Shown here: in pieces, positions 8,500 through 16,502 of the stretch | How positions within the stretch are numbered: position 1 is the stretch's first letter | How the letters are laid out: every line of letters starts with the position of its first letter | Translations under genes and position numbers: made by a program | IMG/VR virus record: IMGVR_UViG_3300025889_015384 | Span: 1 to 40,227 of that record | Reading direction: 5' to 3' (one strand) | Length of the DNA: 40,227 nt | From: a virus | The notes under the pieces: generated by a model | What the model was told of the DNA's origin: nothing | What the model saw: the letters and a program-made list of their open reading frames with translations, nothing else | The model's database searches: none

Positions 8500-8527
8500 A
8501 AGGCAGGGTTTTGGCTCTGCCTTTTTT
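8500..8527 (+). terminator. Rho-independent terminator after the sheath gene
   Basis: AAGGCAGGG (8500-8508) pairs with CTCTGCCTT (8515-8523) with one G-T pair, around a TTTTGG loop, and runs into six T residues (8522-8527). It separates the sheath gene from the tube gene, allowing different expression of these abundant proteins. Confidence 0.85.
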
Positions 8528-8538
8528 ACTGTACTGTA

Positions 8539-8546
8539 TATTTATA
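8539..8546 (+). promoter_or_regulatory. TATTTATA motif ahead of the tail tube gene
   Basis: TATTTATA lies directly after the sheath terminator and 20 bases before the tube ATG, as expected if the tube gene has its own promoter. The assignment rests on recurrence and position. Confidence 0.5.
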
Positions 8547-8566
8547 TAAAAAGAAGAAATATATTT

Positions 8567-9097
8567 ATGGCATTACAACAAATTTTACCAGGAATCAGCC
8601 AATTGGATTTATATGGAAATGCGTTCCGTTGGGAACCGAAGTATTCAAATCGGTTTATCATGTATATTGAAGATGTTCCATCATACTTGGTTAAAGCTAC
8701 ATCACGTCCTAGTTTAACCAACGGAGAGATAAAAACAGAACATATCAATGTCGATCGTAAGTTAAAAGGAAAAACAAGATGGCAAGATATAACTATTAAA
8801 TTATATGATCCAATTGTGCCGTCTGGCGCAGAAGCTGTTATGACATGGGTACGTTTACATCATGAATCATTAACTGGTCGTGATGGATATTCCACTGATT
8901 ACAAAAAAGATATTGATTTTTATAGTTTATCACCAACCGGAGAAAAGATTGAATATTGGAAATTAGTAGGAGCTTTCATTGCCGATAGTAATTTCGGAGA
9001 GATGGATTGGGGAACTGAGCAAGCAGTTGAAATTGGACTGACAATTAAATATGATTACGCGGTATTAGATTTTAGTTCTGATGCCCCTGGTGCATAA
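8567..9097 (+). CDS. 19: Tail tube protein (T4 gp19-like)
   Basis: This 176-residue protein has the size and pattern of T4 gp19 (163 residues). The N-terminal part contains NRFIMYIEDVPSYLVKATSRP, as in tube proteins that begin with an amphipathic strand and a P-x-L-V-K element. The C-terminal part GEKIEYWKLVGAFIADSNFG then EIGLTIKYDYAVL is the conserved outer-barrel region. Subunits stack as hexamers inside the sheath. It is flanked by a terminator on each side, consistent with separate high-level expression. Confidence 0.95.
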   Translation: MALQQILPGISQLDLYGNAFRWEPKYSNRFIMYIEDVPSYLVKATSRPSLTNGEIKTEHINVDRKLKGKTRWQDITIKLYDPIVPSGAEAVMTWVRLHHESLTGRDGYSTDYKKDIDFYSLSPTGEKIEYWKLVGAFIADSNFGEMDWGTEQAVEIGLTIKYDYAVLDFSSDAPGA

Positions 9098-9112
9098 TAA
9101 ATGATAATTTTG

Positions 9113-9140
9113 AATGGGAGTAATAATTGCTCCCATTTTT
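9113..9140 (+). terminator. Rho-independent terminator after the tube gene
   Basis: AATGGGAG (9113-9120) pairs perfectly with CTCCCATT (9130-9137) around a 9-base loop and ends in a T-run. Confidence 0.85.
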
Positions 9141-9151
9141 ACTGTTTTGAA

Positions 9152-9159
9152 TATTTATA
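9152..9159 (+). promoter_or_regulatory. TATTTATA motif ahead of the gp26-like gene
   Basis: TATTTATA follows the tube terminator directly and lies 34 bases before the next ATG. It is the second case of terminator followed by this motif. Confidence 0.5.
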
Positions 9160-9193
9160 TTAAATAAGTTATTAATCAGTTAATTGGAATAAA

Positions 9194-9958
9194 ATGAAAG
9201 TTACAAATAAATTATCAGACCAACATCTTAAAGATTTAGCAATACAACAATACGAGAAAAAGAAGAGTTCTCGTATACCAACTGAAATTATAGACCTGGT
9301 TACTGAAGGCAAGGTATATCCAGAATCACATCCATTACGGTCAGGTGTAATCGAAATGAGATACATGACTGCATATGATGAAGATATCCTGACAACGCCC
9401 TCGTATATAACAAAAGGCATTGCATTAGATAAACTATTAGAATCTTTAATAATAACCGACGTAGATTTAGATGATATATCATTAGCCGATCAGAACGGTT
9501 TAATTATAGCCGCTCGTATTTTAAGTTACGGGAAAATGTATCCAGTTAGTGTGATAACACCGGAACAAACTAAAATAGAAACGGAAATCGATCTGTCGCA
9601 ATTAACTACGATTCCATTAGAATTAATACCAGACGAAAATGGAGAATTTGATTACACTGTAAACGATTCAACGAAAATTAAATTTCGTTTCCCTAGGAAA
9701 ACAGATAAACTAGATAAGACATCAGATTTATTAAACGCATTAATCACACAAGTTAATGATAGCAGAAATGCAAATGATATATCTGAATTTATACGTTACG
9801 ACTTTCGAGCTGCCGATTCAAAAAAGTTTCAAACATATGTAACAACTAAAAGTGCGAGATTAGATCTATCAGCTGATATCGAATACACAACCAAGGAGGG
9901 TAAGCAGGAGACCTTCCGTGCCGGGTTTCAACTTGGGGCAGACCTTTTTTGGTTTTAA
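9194..9958 (+). CDS. 26: gp26-like baseplate hub/tail assembly protein
   Basis: This 254-residue protein carries the T4 gp26-type baseplate-family signature: SSRIPTEIIDLVTEGKVYPE (about 26-45), SHPLRSGVIEMRYMTAYDEDIL, then KGIALDKLLESLI and DVDLDDISLADQNGLIIAARI. It lies between the tube gene and the tape measure gene, the place where tail assembly chaperones sit in many phages. Its last 13 codons overlap the following reading frame, in a locally GC-rich stretch. The in-frame product ends in LGADLFWF and stop. See the overlap entry for possible frameshifting. Confidence 0.85.
   Translation: MKVTNKLSDQHLKDLAIQQYEKKKSSRIPTEIIDLVTEGKVYPESHPLRSGVIEMRYMTAYDEDILTTPSYITKGIALDKLLESLIITDVDLDDISLADQNGLIIAARILSYGKMYPVSVITPEQTKIETEIDLSQLTTIPLELIPDENGEFDYTVNDSTKIKFRFPRKTDKLDKTSDLLNALITQVNDSRNANDISEFIRYDFRAADSKKFQTYVTTKSARLDLSADIEYTTKEGKQETFRAGFQLGADLFWF
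9906..9958 (+). other. Overlap with candidate +1 frameshift site or internal start
   Basis: The upstream frame ends CTT TTT TGG TTT TAA. A +1 shift at TTT-TAA would join ...LGADLFWF to KPEHRGVLHENLWNLL of the next frame. Alternatively AGGAG (9906-9910) stands 7 bases before a GTG (9918) that opens the second frame. An AAGGAGGG also lies at 9892-9899. The sequence cannot decide between a fused and a separate product. Confidence 0.5.
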
Positions 9959-10169
9959 ACCTGAACACCGCGGAGTTCTTCATGAAAATTTATGGAACTT
10001 GTTATGGTGGGGAGAAGGCCGATGGGATTGGGATACGTTGTACAATTTGCATATTCCATTGAGAACTTTTTGGTTTCGTAAAATGAATGAAATCTTAGAA
10101 ATTAAGAATGCGCCAAAAAATACCCCAACGAAATCTAGTAAACCTAAGATCGATAAACCTCCGTTCTAG
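9918..10169 (+). CDS. 51: gp51-like tail assembly partner in the overlapping frame
   Basis: This 83-residue reading frame begins at a GTG inside the gp26-like gene and has no ATG near its 5' end. The conserved-looking core is KPEHRGVLHENLWNLLWWGEG then WDWDTLYNLHIPLRTFWFRKM (residues about 14-56), the pattern I associate with the T4 gp51-type partner of gp26. The last 25 residues are Lys/Pro-rich. It may be made from the GTG (good AGGAG spacing) or as a +1 frameshift extension of the upstream gene, by analogy with tail chaperone pairs such as lambda gpG/gpGT. The next gene is the tape measure, fitting that analogy. Confidence 0.7.
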   Translation: MPGFNLGQTFFGFKPEHRGVLHENLWNLLWWGEGRWDWDTLYNLHIPLRTFWFRKMNEILEIKNAPKNTPTKSSKPKIDKPPF

Positions 10170-10170
10170 A

Positions 10171-10178
10171 TATTTATA
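10171..10178 (+). promoter_or_regulatory. TATTTATA motif ahead of the tape measure gene
   Basis: TATTTATAATAAA starts 2 bases after the preceding stop, 17 bases before the tape measure ATG. It is a candidate late promoter element. Confidence 0.45.
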
Positions 10179-10195
10179 ATAAAGATTGGTATTTC

Positions 10196-11860
10196 ATGCA
10201 CTCACCTGAAACTAACTTGTTGCAATATAAATTAAAACGATTGCCCCGGCATGGACGACAATCGCCTCCCAATTTTCAAGATTTCATCGATGGTTTAAAA
10301 AACTTAGGAGAAGGCGCAAAAGCCGTTGTTCAAGAACGGGCTTTCCAAACATTAGCAGATCTAGTTCAAGATGTAACGGATCAAATAACTATATTAGAAC
10401 AACGAAATCGCGGTCTACAAACTTCACTTCGATTAAACATTGAAAATGCTGCAAAACTAGGTGAACAGATTGACAAGTTATCTGGATCATATGGAATCAG
10501 TAGTAAATTATTACGAGACTACGTAGGCAGTTTAAATTCGGTAGTTAAAGGAAATGCAAACTACTTAACAGGATTAAAAGATGCAGGAGCCGAAGGCAAA
10601 AAATTCAATGAAGTAATTCTGAAGCAATACGATCGTAATCGATTATTATTAGGATTAACAGAAGAACAAGCAAATGCATACACTAAGTTTCTAGCAGTTC
10701 AAGGTGCAACTGCAGAAGAAACGGAAAAGTATAATGATGCATTAGCAGCCGTAGCAAGCCAAATTGAAGCAACTACAAACCAAACTGGAGTATATGCTGA
10801 TATATTAACACAGATTGCAGAAGCTGGTCCTACTATTCAAACAGCATATGCAGGAGCGGCTGAGGAATTAGCAAGAGCTGCGACAAAAGCTAATCGATTA
10901 GGCGTTACATTTAAAGATTTAGTTTCAATCAGTAATAAATTTTTAGATATCGAAAGTAGCATAAGCAATGAATTAGAATTGCAATTATTAGGTGGTAAAA
11001 AGATCAATTCTGAAAAGTTTCGAGAAGCAGCTGTCAATCAAGACCTAGAATCGATGGCAGAAGCTCTTACTGAAATAATTGAACAGCAAGGCGAGGAAGT
11101 TATTAAAAATAGATTTCAACGCGAAGCATTAGCAGCCACACTAGGTATTGAAGAAGATAAACTGATGGGAATCTATCAGACTCTGCAAGCAAATGAACGC
11201 GTAACTGGTCAAACAGCTGAAGATCTAGCATCTCAATTAGATAAACTAGAACCTGGCACTGCTACTACTGCGGAACAAGCAGCACAATCAGGTAGTATAT
11301 TAGGAACCAAAGAAAAACAACAAAGAGATGCAGATTTAGCGTATACTGCAGATGTCTTAAGGTTATTTAACGATCAAGCTAAATCAATCAGCGACTTATC
11401 AGGCGAGCTTATTAAGGCTCAGAAGACCTCACTTGAATTCACCGGAGACTTCACTGATTCAGTTAAACAGTTAACTGGAAATGATGGAGTATTAGCTTTG
11501 TTAGGTGGTGGGATAGCAGCTAATTCATTAAATGATTTAGTTAAATCTATCAAAGACGGCAAACTTAACATCGACCAAGCAGCAATTGAGGGAACGTACG
11601 TTACAGTCACAGGAGCCAATACTAAAGACACCGGCGATGCATTCTTCCCATCCGGAGGAGGCAATGTGATATGGAGTCCTAAAGAAAATGCTATATTCAA
11701 AACTTCAGCTAATGATGAAATTGCAGTTGCCCCCGGTATCAGCAACATGATGTCTGGAGGAGGATCCGCTCCAAACATTAATGTGGTTATACAAGGAGCA
11801 GGATTAGATGAATTGATATCTCGTATAGATATTCGAAAAGGAGAACGAATTAATGGATAA
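10196..11860 (+). CDS. 29: Tail tape measure protein (T4 gp29-like)
   Basis: This 554-residue protein is mostly alpha-helical and rich in Ala, Gln, Glu and Leu, with long coiled-coil stretches (about 50-130 and 180-300), as expected of a tape measure. T4 gp29 has 590 residues. It follows the chaperone pair, the usual genome position. The C-terminal part (about 440-554) is Gly/Asn-rich and ends NINVVIQGAG then IDIRKGERING, like the exposed end of other tape measures. The N terminus holds LKRLPRHG, a motif shared with the next gene. By residue count the tail should be a little shorter than T4's. It overlaps the next gene by 8 bases. Confidence 0.75.
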   Translation: MHSPETNLLQYKLKRLPRHGRQSPPNFQDFIDGLKNLGEGAKAVVQERAFQTLADLVQDVTDQITILEQRNRGLQTSLRLNIENAAKLGEQIDKLSGSYGISSKLLRDYVGSLNSVVKGNANYLTGLKDAGAEGKKFNEVILKQYDRNRLLLGLTEEQANAYTKFLAVQGATAEETEKYNDALAAVASQIEATTNQTGVYADILTQIAEAGPTIQTAYAGAAEELARAATKANRLGVTFKDLVSISNKFLDIESSISNELELQLLGGKKINSEKFREAAVNQDLESMAEALTEIIEQQGEEVIKNRFQREALAATLGIEEDKLMGIYQTLQANERVTGQTAEDLASQLDKLEPGTATTAEQAAQSGSILGTKEKQQRDADLAYTADVLRLFNDQAKSISDLSGELIKAQKTSLEFTGDFTDSVKQLTGNDGVLALLGGGIAANSLNDLVKSIKDGKLNIDQAAIEGTYVTVTGANTKDTGDAFFPSGGGNVIWSPKENAIFKTSANDEIAVAPGISNMMSGGGSAPNINVVIQGAGLDELISRIDIRKGERING

Positions 11861-13466
11861 TATATCACGCATATTAAAACGATTACCTAGGCACAGTCAA
11901 CCTATAAAACCATCTGCAGGACAAGTTGGAGACGGTAATTACAGTACTGGTATAGGAATGATTGGAGAGGGAGCTGGAATAGATCGTCCTTCTAAACCTA
12001 CGGCTAATCAGGTAACCGATAGCAGTTTTAGCAATACCATCGATGTATTTGGAACTCCAACACAAACATCTCAGATACTAGGAGGCGGAGCTAATATTTC
12101 ACTTTCGCGAGAAACTGTATTATCTGCAGATTCTAACACAACGGATGCAGCTCAAAGTTTCGCTCAACAAGCCAGTACACAATTGGCAATAGGAGCGGTA
12201 GGGTTACTAGGAAATCCATTAGCTAATTCAGTAACTTCGGGTGTAATTAATGCAGTCTCAAACACCAAACCAACTGCAATATATTCATTAACGTCATATA
12301 AACTTTTAAAAGATTATCCAAACTCGGGAGCTCAATTTTCAAAATATCGAGATTTCCGATGGTTAAACGGTTTCGGAAAAGGTAGACCGAGACTAGATGG
12401 TACATCTGCTACATTGAATCAAGGCATATCACCGAACCCTAGAACAATAGCATACGCAGCATCAAACTTAATTCCAGGCGGTGCATATAGCATTTTTAAT
12501 CGTGAAACATTGTATGGGTGGGGAGATCATGGATCACCAACTGCTCTAAGAAACGATTTCACTGCACGTACACAAGTATCTACTCGATGGGAAAAAGGAC
12601 TAGATGGCAATCCTGGAAAATGGAAACAAGATCCGGCCGGAATTCCGTTTGTGTTCCGCGGAGATAAAATTAATGTTGTAGATTATAGTAAACGAACATT
12701 AGCTAATGCGTACAAATGGAAGCCAGATCCATTAATTGATTTAGATATTGAATCTGATTTATTAAATGAATTCGATCAAACACAAGATTTCATAAAATTT
12801 TATTTTACTGGACCAAAACTAGGCGCCAATAGTGATGAAACAGACGACATCATCGTATTCCGTGCTACAATTAGCAGTTTCTCCGATTCATTCACAGGAG
12901 GATGGGAATCAAAACGAATGATAGGAAGAGCCGATCCTTCTTATATCTATACTGGGTATGATAGAAGCATAACATTTTCTTTTGATGTAAATGTAACAAG
13001 CAGAGATGAAATGAAACCCATATGGAGAAAACTAAATGCTCTTGCATCATATACCGCGCCAGAATATGTAGATAATGCTGCATTAAAAGGTCCATGGATG
13101 AGATTCACGATGGGAGATGTCTTTGTGCAACAACCTATAATTTTAACATCGGTACAATACACTTTGCAAGCGGCTGATACTACTTGGGAAATTAATATAG
13201 AAAACGATCCAACAATGATGCAAGCGCCAAAGTCTGTAAGTGTAACTATATCTGCACATATAATCACTGACACATTACCGCAGAAAAATGGTCGTATGTA
13301 TTCATTAGCAAAACGATTCGAGGGAGTTGGTTCTAAGTATGAAAACCAAGCTATTGAAGGATCTGATAACTGGTTAAGTGGATTTAAAGACAACGTAAAA
13401 GCAATCGACGCTGCTGAAAAATCACGTATTTCGGACTTAAACTCATCTACTACAACCAGCAATTAA
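11853..13466 (+). CDS. Baseplate/tail-tube cap protein (gp48/gp54-like)
   Basis: This 537-residue protein has a low-complexity N-terminal third (LKRLPRHSQ at 8-16, then Gly/Ser/Asn-rich) and a conserved C-terminal two thirds: DFIKFYFTGPKLG, FRATISSFSDSFTGGWESK, IGRADPSYIYTGYDRSITF, then WMRFTMGDVF and ATWEI-type strands. This order is typical of tube-initiating baseplate proteins in marine T4-like phages. It lies directly after the tape measure, with an 8-base overlap. It may also correspond to another hub-adjacent baseplate protein; the exact T4 gene number is uncertain. Confidence 0.7.
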   Translation: MDNISRILKRLPRHSQPIKPSAGQVGDGNYSTGIGMIGEGAGIDRPSKPTANQVTDSSFSNTIDVFGTPTQTSQILGGGANISLSRETVLSADSNTTDAAQSFAQQASTQLAIGAVGLLGNPLANSVTSGVINAVSNTKPTAIYSLTSYKLLKDYPNSGAQFSKYRDFRWLNGFGKGRPRLDGTSATLNQGISPNPRTIAYAASNLIPGGAYSIFNRETLYGWGDHGSPTALRNDFTARTQVSTRWEKGLDGNPGKWKQDPAGIPFVFRGDKINVVDYSKRTLANAYKWKPDPLIDLDIESDLLNEFDQTQDFIKFYFTGPKLGANSDETDDIIVFRATISSFSDSFTGGWESKRMIGRADPSYIYTGYDRSITFSFDVNVTSRDEMKPIWRKLNALASYTAPEYVDNAALKGPWMRFTMGDVFVQQPIILTSVQYTLQAADTTWEINIENDPTMMQAPKSVSVTISAHIITDTLPQKNGRMYSLAKRFEGVGSKYENQAIEGSDNWLSGFKDNVKAIDAAEKSRISDLNSSTTTSN

Positions 13467-13478
13467 AAAACAAAACAA

Positions 13479-13778
13479 ATGAACAGATATATATCATCAA
13501 ATATCATCCGCGATCAAGACAAACAGAGATATCTGTCTACAACGATAATTCCACAAATTGAAATATCGCCTGAAGATGTATACATACAAATTACAACTAC
13601 TGAACGATTAGATCTATTGGCGCAGAAGTTTTATGACGATGTAACAGCTTGGCCAATTATTGCAGTTGCTAACGGATTAGGAAAAGGAACGATGCTAGTA
13701 AAGCCCGGCACGGTATTAAGAATTCCAGCTCAACAAACATTTACGGACATAATATCAAATAAAAATATTAATCGATGA
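13479..13778 (+). CDS. LysM-type baseplate protein (gp53/gpX-like)
   Basis: This 99-residue protein has a LysM-like segment: TTERLDLLAQKFYDDVTAWP (about 42-61), then IIAVANGLGKGT and PGTVLRIPA. Small LysM proteins occur in the baseplates of contractile phages (P2 gpX; the C-terminal part of T4 gp53), where they connect hub and wedge. It has no signal peptide and no hydrolase residues, so it is structural rather than lytic. It overlaps the hub gene by 4 bases (ATGA). Confidence 0.75.
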   Translation: MNRYISSNIIRDQDKQRYLSTTIIPQIEISPEDVYIQITTTERLDLLAQKFYDDVTAWPIIAVANGLGKGTMLVKPGTVLRIPAQQTFTDIISNKNINR

Positions 13779-15856
13779 GTGATTTATTTTATTCACAAGT
13801 AAATAAACAGTTACAGGAAGAACTACAAGCAAGAGGTTTAGCTGGCGTTAGACGAAATACTAAAGATTTAAGTGCCACACTAGAACCTATTGCTAATGTA
13901 ACACTGACGGCATATACAGGAGATGATCCATTCCCAGGAACTGAAATACTAGATGCTAAATTAGGAGGAGATATAGTTCGAGGAAAAGATTATTTGCCAG
14001 CTGGATTTTTATCTGATTCCGAAAACACACAAAATGTTTTAAGAACGAAACCATTTATTACCAATGTGTCAATTGATATAAAAGATCAGACACGAGGATA
14101 TATAAACAAAGGAACTGTAAAATTATATATTCCGGATCCGACAAGAGACTTGGATTTAATCGAAGATACATATTGTAAACCCGGCCGCACAGTTTTAATA
14201 CAACTAATTCAGCCTGAATCTGCAGTATTAACTACTAATAAATTAAACGAATCCGATCTAGTAGATTATTCAACATTATTAGAGTTATATCCAAATACGA
14301 ATGAAGATCAACTTAGAAAATTAAATCAAGTTACATTTAATGGAAAGATTAGTACATTCTCATATTCATATAATACTGATGGAAGTGTTGAAGTATCATT
14401 CGACGTTCTGGGTACGACAGGTACATATATCAATGTTTCTACGTATATTTCAGAAAATATATCTGAAAAAGAGAATGATGAAGAAAAAGATAGAGAGTCA
14501 AAAGAAACGAACACGGTTAGCAACTTTTATTATACAATATTAAGAGATGTTAATCAGAGAATTTTATCTGAATTAAATGAAGAACCCGTTGATAATCCAG
14601 AATCAACAGTTTTACCTAGAAAGCCAATTGAGATTCAATATGATCCAGATCGACAAGATTTAAATATTTTATACGGTCCAATGTATAATTCTGGCAATAA
14701 CAATGCTACACAAACATATGATACATTTATATCAGTTGGGTTGTTTATTGATTATGTTAATCGATTTATTCTTCCAAAAATTCGTTCGATTAATTCAGAC
14801 ACGGATTCTACAGCTAACATTCCTCAAATTATATGCAGTGATGAATTTTGTAAAAGTATCTATTATTCCGAACTAGTATCCGCTGCTCCACTGCGTGTTT
14901 TATTATGGCCTGGCCAAACTAATAGTGGAAACTTTAATGTGTATGGTGAAGGAAATCAGCAAAAAATAGTATATGACACAGTAACTCCGGTAACTGCAGG
15001 AATTGTAGATGAATTAAAAACACCTTCGCCTGATGGCAACACTGAAATTAGTAAGGGTAAAATTATGCGCCCGGCTAGAATATACATCAATATCGAATTA
15101 ATTCAAGAATATCTAGATAAACAATCTAAAGAGAAGAAAGATGTTACTATTCAATCTCTACTTAACATGTTATCTGATGAAATAGAAAAAAATACCGGGT
15201 ATGCATTTCGATTAAAATTAACACAGCACCCAGAACGATCTGATATATTATTGTATTATGATACAAATTTCTATGATCCGAGCACAGCAATACAAGAATT
15301 TTTCGTGCCAGTATTCGCAAAGAACGGAGGATCTACAATTGTATCTGATATTCAGATAACCACCAAAGTACCTGATTCTATCAAACAACTTATATACGGA
15401 TTACAAGCTGGAAAAACTACGACACAGAAACTTGCATTATCTAGTGCATATATATATGCTCCACCAGAAGTACAAACAAAACTACGAGAAGAACATAAAA
15501 AAAATCATGAAGATGCTATAACTTCATTAAACACCGCAAAACAAAATGTAGCAAAACAGACAGATTCTGAAACTACATATGAAACATTGCGTAGTGCGCT
15601 TAGCAAGTATATTACATATTATAGTCCAGATTTGGTAGATTCTCTAAACAATACAAAACCTGTATATCCATTAGAAATATCATTTACTATTGATGGTGTT
15701 AACGGATTTAAATATGGGGATGTTTTGAATATTCAAGGAATTCCTACCAAGTACAGTCAAAGTTTTGTATTCATGATTACCGGCGTATCACATACGGTAG
15801 ACGAAACAGGAAAATGGTCAACTACGATTAGTTTATTAGCACGGGTAAGATTGTAA
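13775..15856 (+). CDS. Baseplate hub protein (gp27/gpD-like)
   Basis: This 693-residue protein has features of hub proteins: PFITNVSIDIKDQTRGYIN (about 88-106), VKLYIPDPTRDLDLIEDTY, KPGRTVLIQLIQPES, and FNGKISTFSYSYNTDGSVEV. The C-terminal section (about 625-693) contains LEISFTIDGVNGFKYGDVL and a final VSHTVDETGKWSTTISLLAR, the typical last strand of gpD/gp27 hub barrels. A charged linker rich in Glu and Lys lies at about 225-245. It occupies the hub position after the LysM gene. I see no lysozyme domain of the gp5 kind. Confidence 0.7.
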   Translation: MSDLFYSQVNKQLQEELQARGLAGVRRNTKDLSATLEPIANVTLTAYTGDDPFPGTEILDAKLGGDIVRGKDYLPAGFLSDSENTQNVLRTKPFITNVSIDIKDQTRGYINKGTVKLYIPDPTRDLDLIEDTYCKPGRTVLIQLIQPESAVLTTNKLNESDLVDYSTLLELYPNTNEDQLRKLNQVTFNGKISTFSYSYNTDGSVEVSFDVLGTTGTYINVSTYISENISEKENDEEKDRESKETNTVSNFYYTILRDVNQRILSELNEEPVDNPESTVLPRKPIEIQYDPDRQDLNILYGPMYNSGNNNATQTYDTFISVGLFIDYVNRFILPKIRSINSDTDSTANIPQIICSDEFCKSIYYSELVSAAPLRVLLWPGQTNSGNFNVYGEGNQQKIVYDTVTPVTAGIVDELKTPSPDGNTEISKGKIMRPARIYINIELIQEYLDKQSKEKKDVTIQSLLNMLSDEIEKNTGYAFRLKLTQHPERSDILLYYDTNFYDPSTAIQEFFVPVFAKNGGSTIVSDIQITTKVPDSIKQLIYGLQAGKTTTQKLALSSAYIYAPPEVQTKLREEHKKNHEDAITSLNTAKQNVAKQTDSETTYETLRSALSKYITYYSPDLVDSLNNTKPVYPLEISFTIDGVNGFKYGDVLNIQGIPTKYSQSFVFMITGVSHTVDETGKWSTTISLLARVRL

Positions 15857-16464
15857 TGAGAAAAAAGATATATTATAGCAATTCAGAAATCACGGAAAAT
15901 TTATATACTCCGGGACAACAATGGATGACTGAAGATTCGGTTGAATATATAGGTTTATATCATTCCTATTCTACAGGTGAAGTATATACCGAAGAAAAAT
16001 GGAAACCGAACCAATCAAAAAAACTTTTAAAATTTGAACCGCAGATAACAAATAATATTTTATATCGAAACAATAAACCTAGGTTAAAAACGAAATTCAT
16101 TTCTCCAGTACCTTATTTTATTAGCATAACAACTGCAGACATACAAAATAAATTTGTCACCCGATATTTCTTACAAAAAACCAATCAACCACAAGTTATA
16201 GAAATAGATAAGCGTCAATTTGATTTCTGGACTGAAAATAAAATTGACCAAGCAATTTATAATGGTGTTGCAATTAAATGGAAAATTACCGGTAATGCAA
16301 ATACCATAACAGTTAATTCAGTAAAACAAATAGGTGTTATTGAATTTAATTCGGAACAAATTCGGTTAGCTAAAAAGAAATTGTCAGGAATTGAAACAAA
16401 ATTAACAAATCCGTTAGAATTATACGTTGACACAACTATAATAGTTCCACCTGCCATTAACTAG
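15856..16464 (+). CDS. Conserved baseplate-associated virion protein
   Basis: This 202-residue protein contains IYYSNSEITENLYTPGQQWM, then YIGLYHSYSTGEVYTEEKW, FISITTADIQNKFVTRYFLQ and WKITGNANT. I recall this set of motifs from structural genes of marine T4-like phages, next to hub genes, but know no established T4 gene number for it. It starts on the last base of the hub gene stop (TAATG). It is the last gene of the tail module and is followed by a sigma70-like promoter. Confidence 0.65.
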   Translation: MRKKIYYSNSEITENLYTPGQQWMTEDSVEYIGLYHSYSTGEVYTEEKWKPNQSKKLLKFEPQITNNILYRNNKPRLKTKFISPVPYFISITTADIQNKFVTRYFLQKTNQPQVIEIDKRQFDFWTENKIDQAIYNGVAIKWKITGNANTITVNSVKQIGVIEFNSEQIRLAKKKLSGIETKLTNPLELYVDTTIIVPPAIN

Positions 16465-16465
16465 G

Positions 16466-16494
16466 TTGGATATTCCAAATATTATCATTATTAT
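16466..16494 (+). promoter_or_regulatory. Sigma70-like promoter ahead of the family A polymerase gene
   Basis: TTGGAT (16466-16471), a 17-base spacer and TATTAT (16489-16494) lie in the 38-base gap. The -35 lies in a near-palindrome, TTGGATATTCCAA. It marks the switch from late tail genes to DNA-metabolism genes. Confidence 0.6.
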
Positions 16495-16502
16495 ATAAAT
16501 GT

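Noticed and set aside
9918-9960. Sequencing-error frameshift in a single gp26/gp51 gene
   Set aside because: gp26 and gp51 are separate functions in T4 and an internal GTG with AGGAG exists, so an error is not needed to explain the overlap, although a read-level check would exclude it.
11419-11868. Minus-strand open frame of 149 codons
   Set aside because: It mirrors the tape measure coding sequence; composition is that of an antisense shadow and no domain is seen.
12947-13462. Long minus-strand open frame of 171 codons
   Set aside because: It lies wholly inside the tube-cap gene on the opposite strand, has no ribosome binding site, and all supported genes are on the + strand.
13479-13778. 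LysM protein as an endolysin
   Set aside because: No catalytic domain and no signal sequence; position inside the baseplate cluster and small size fit a structural protein.
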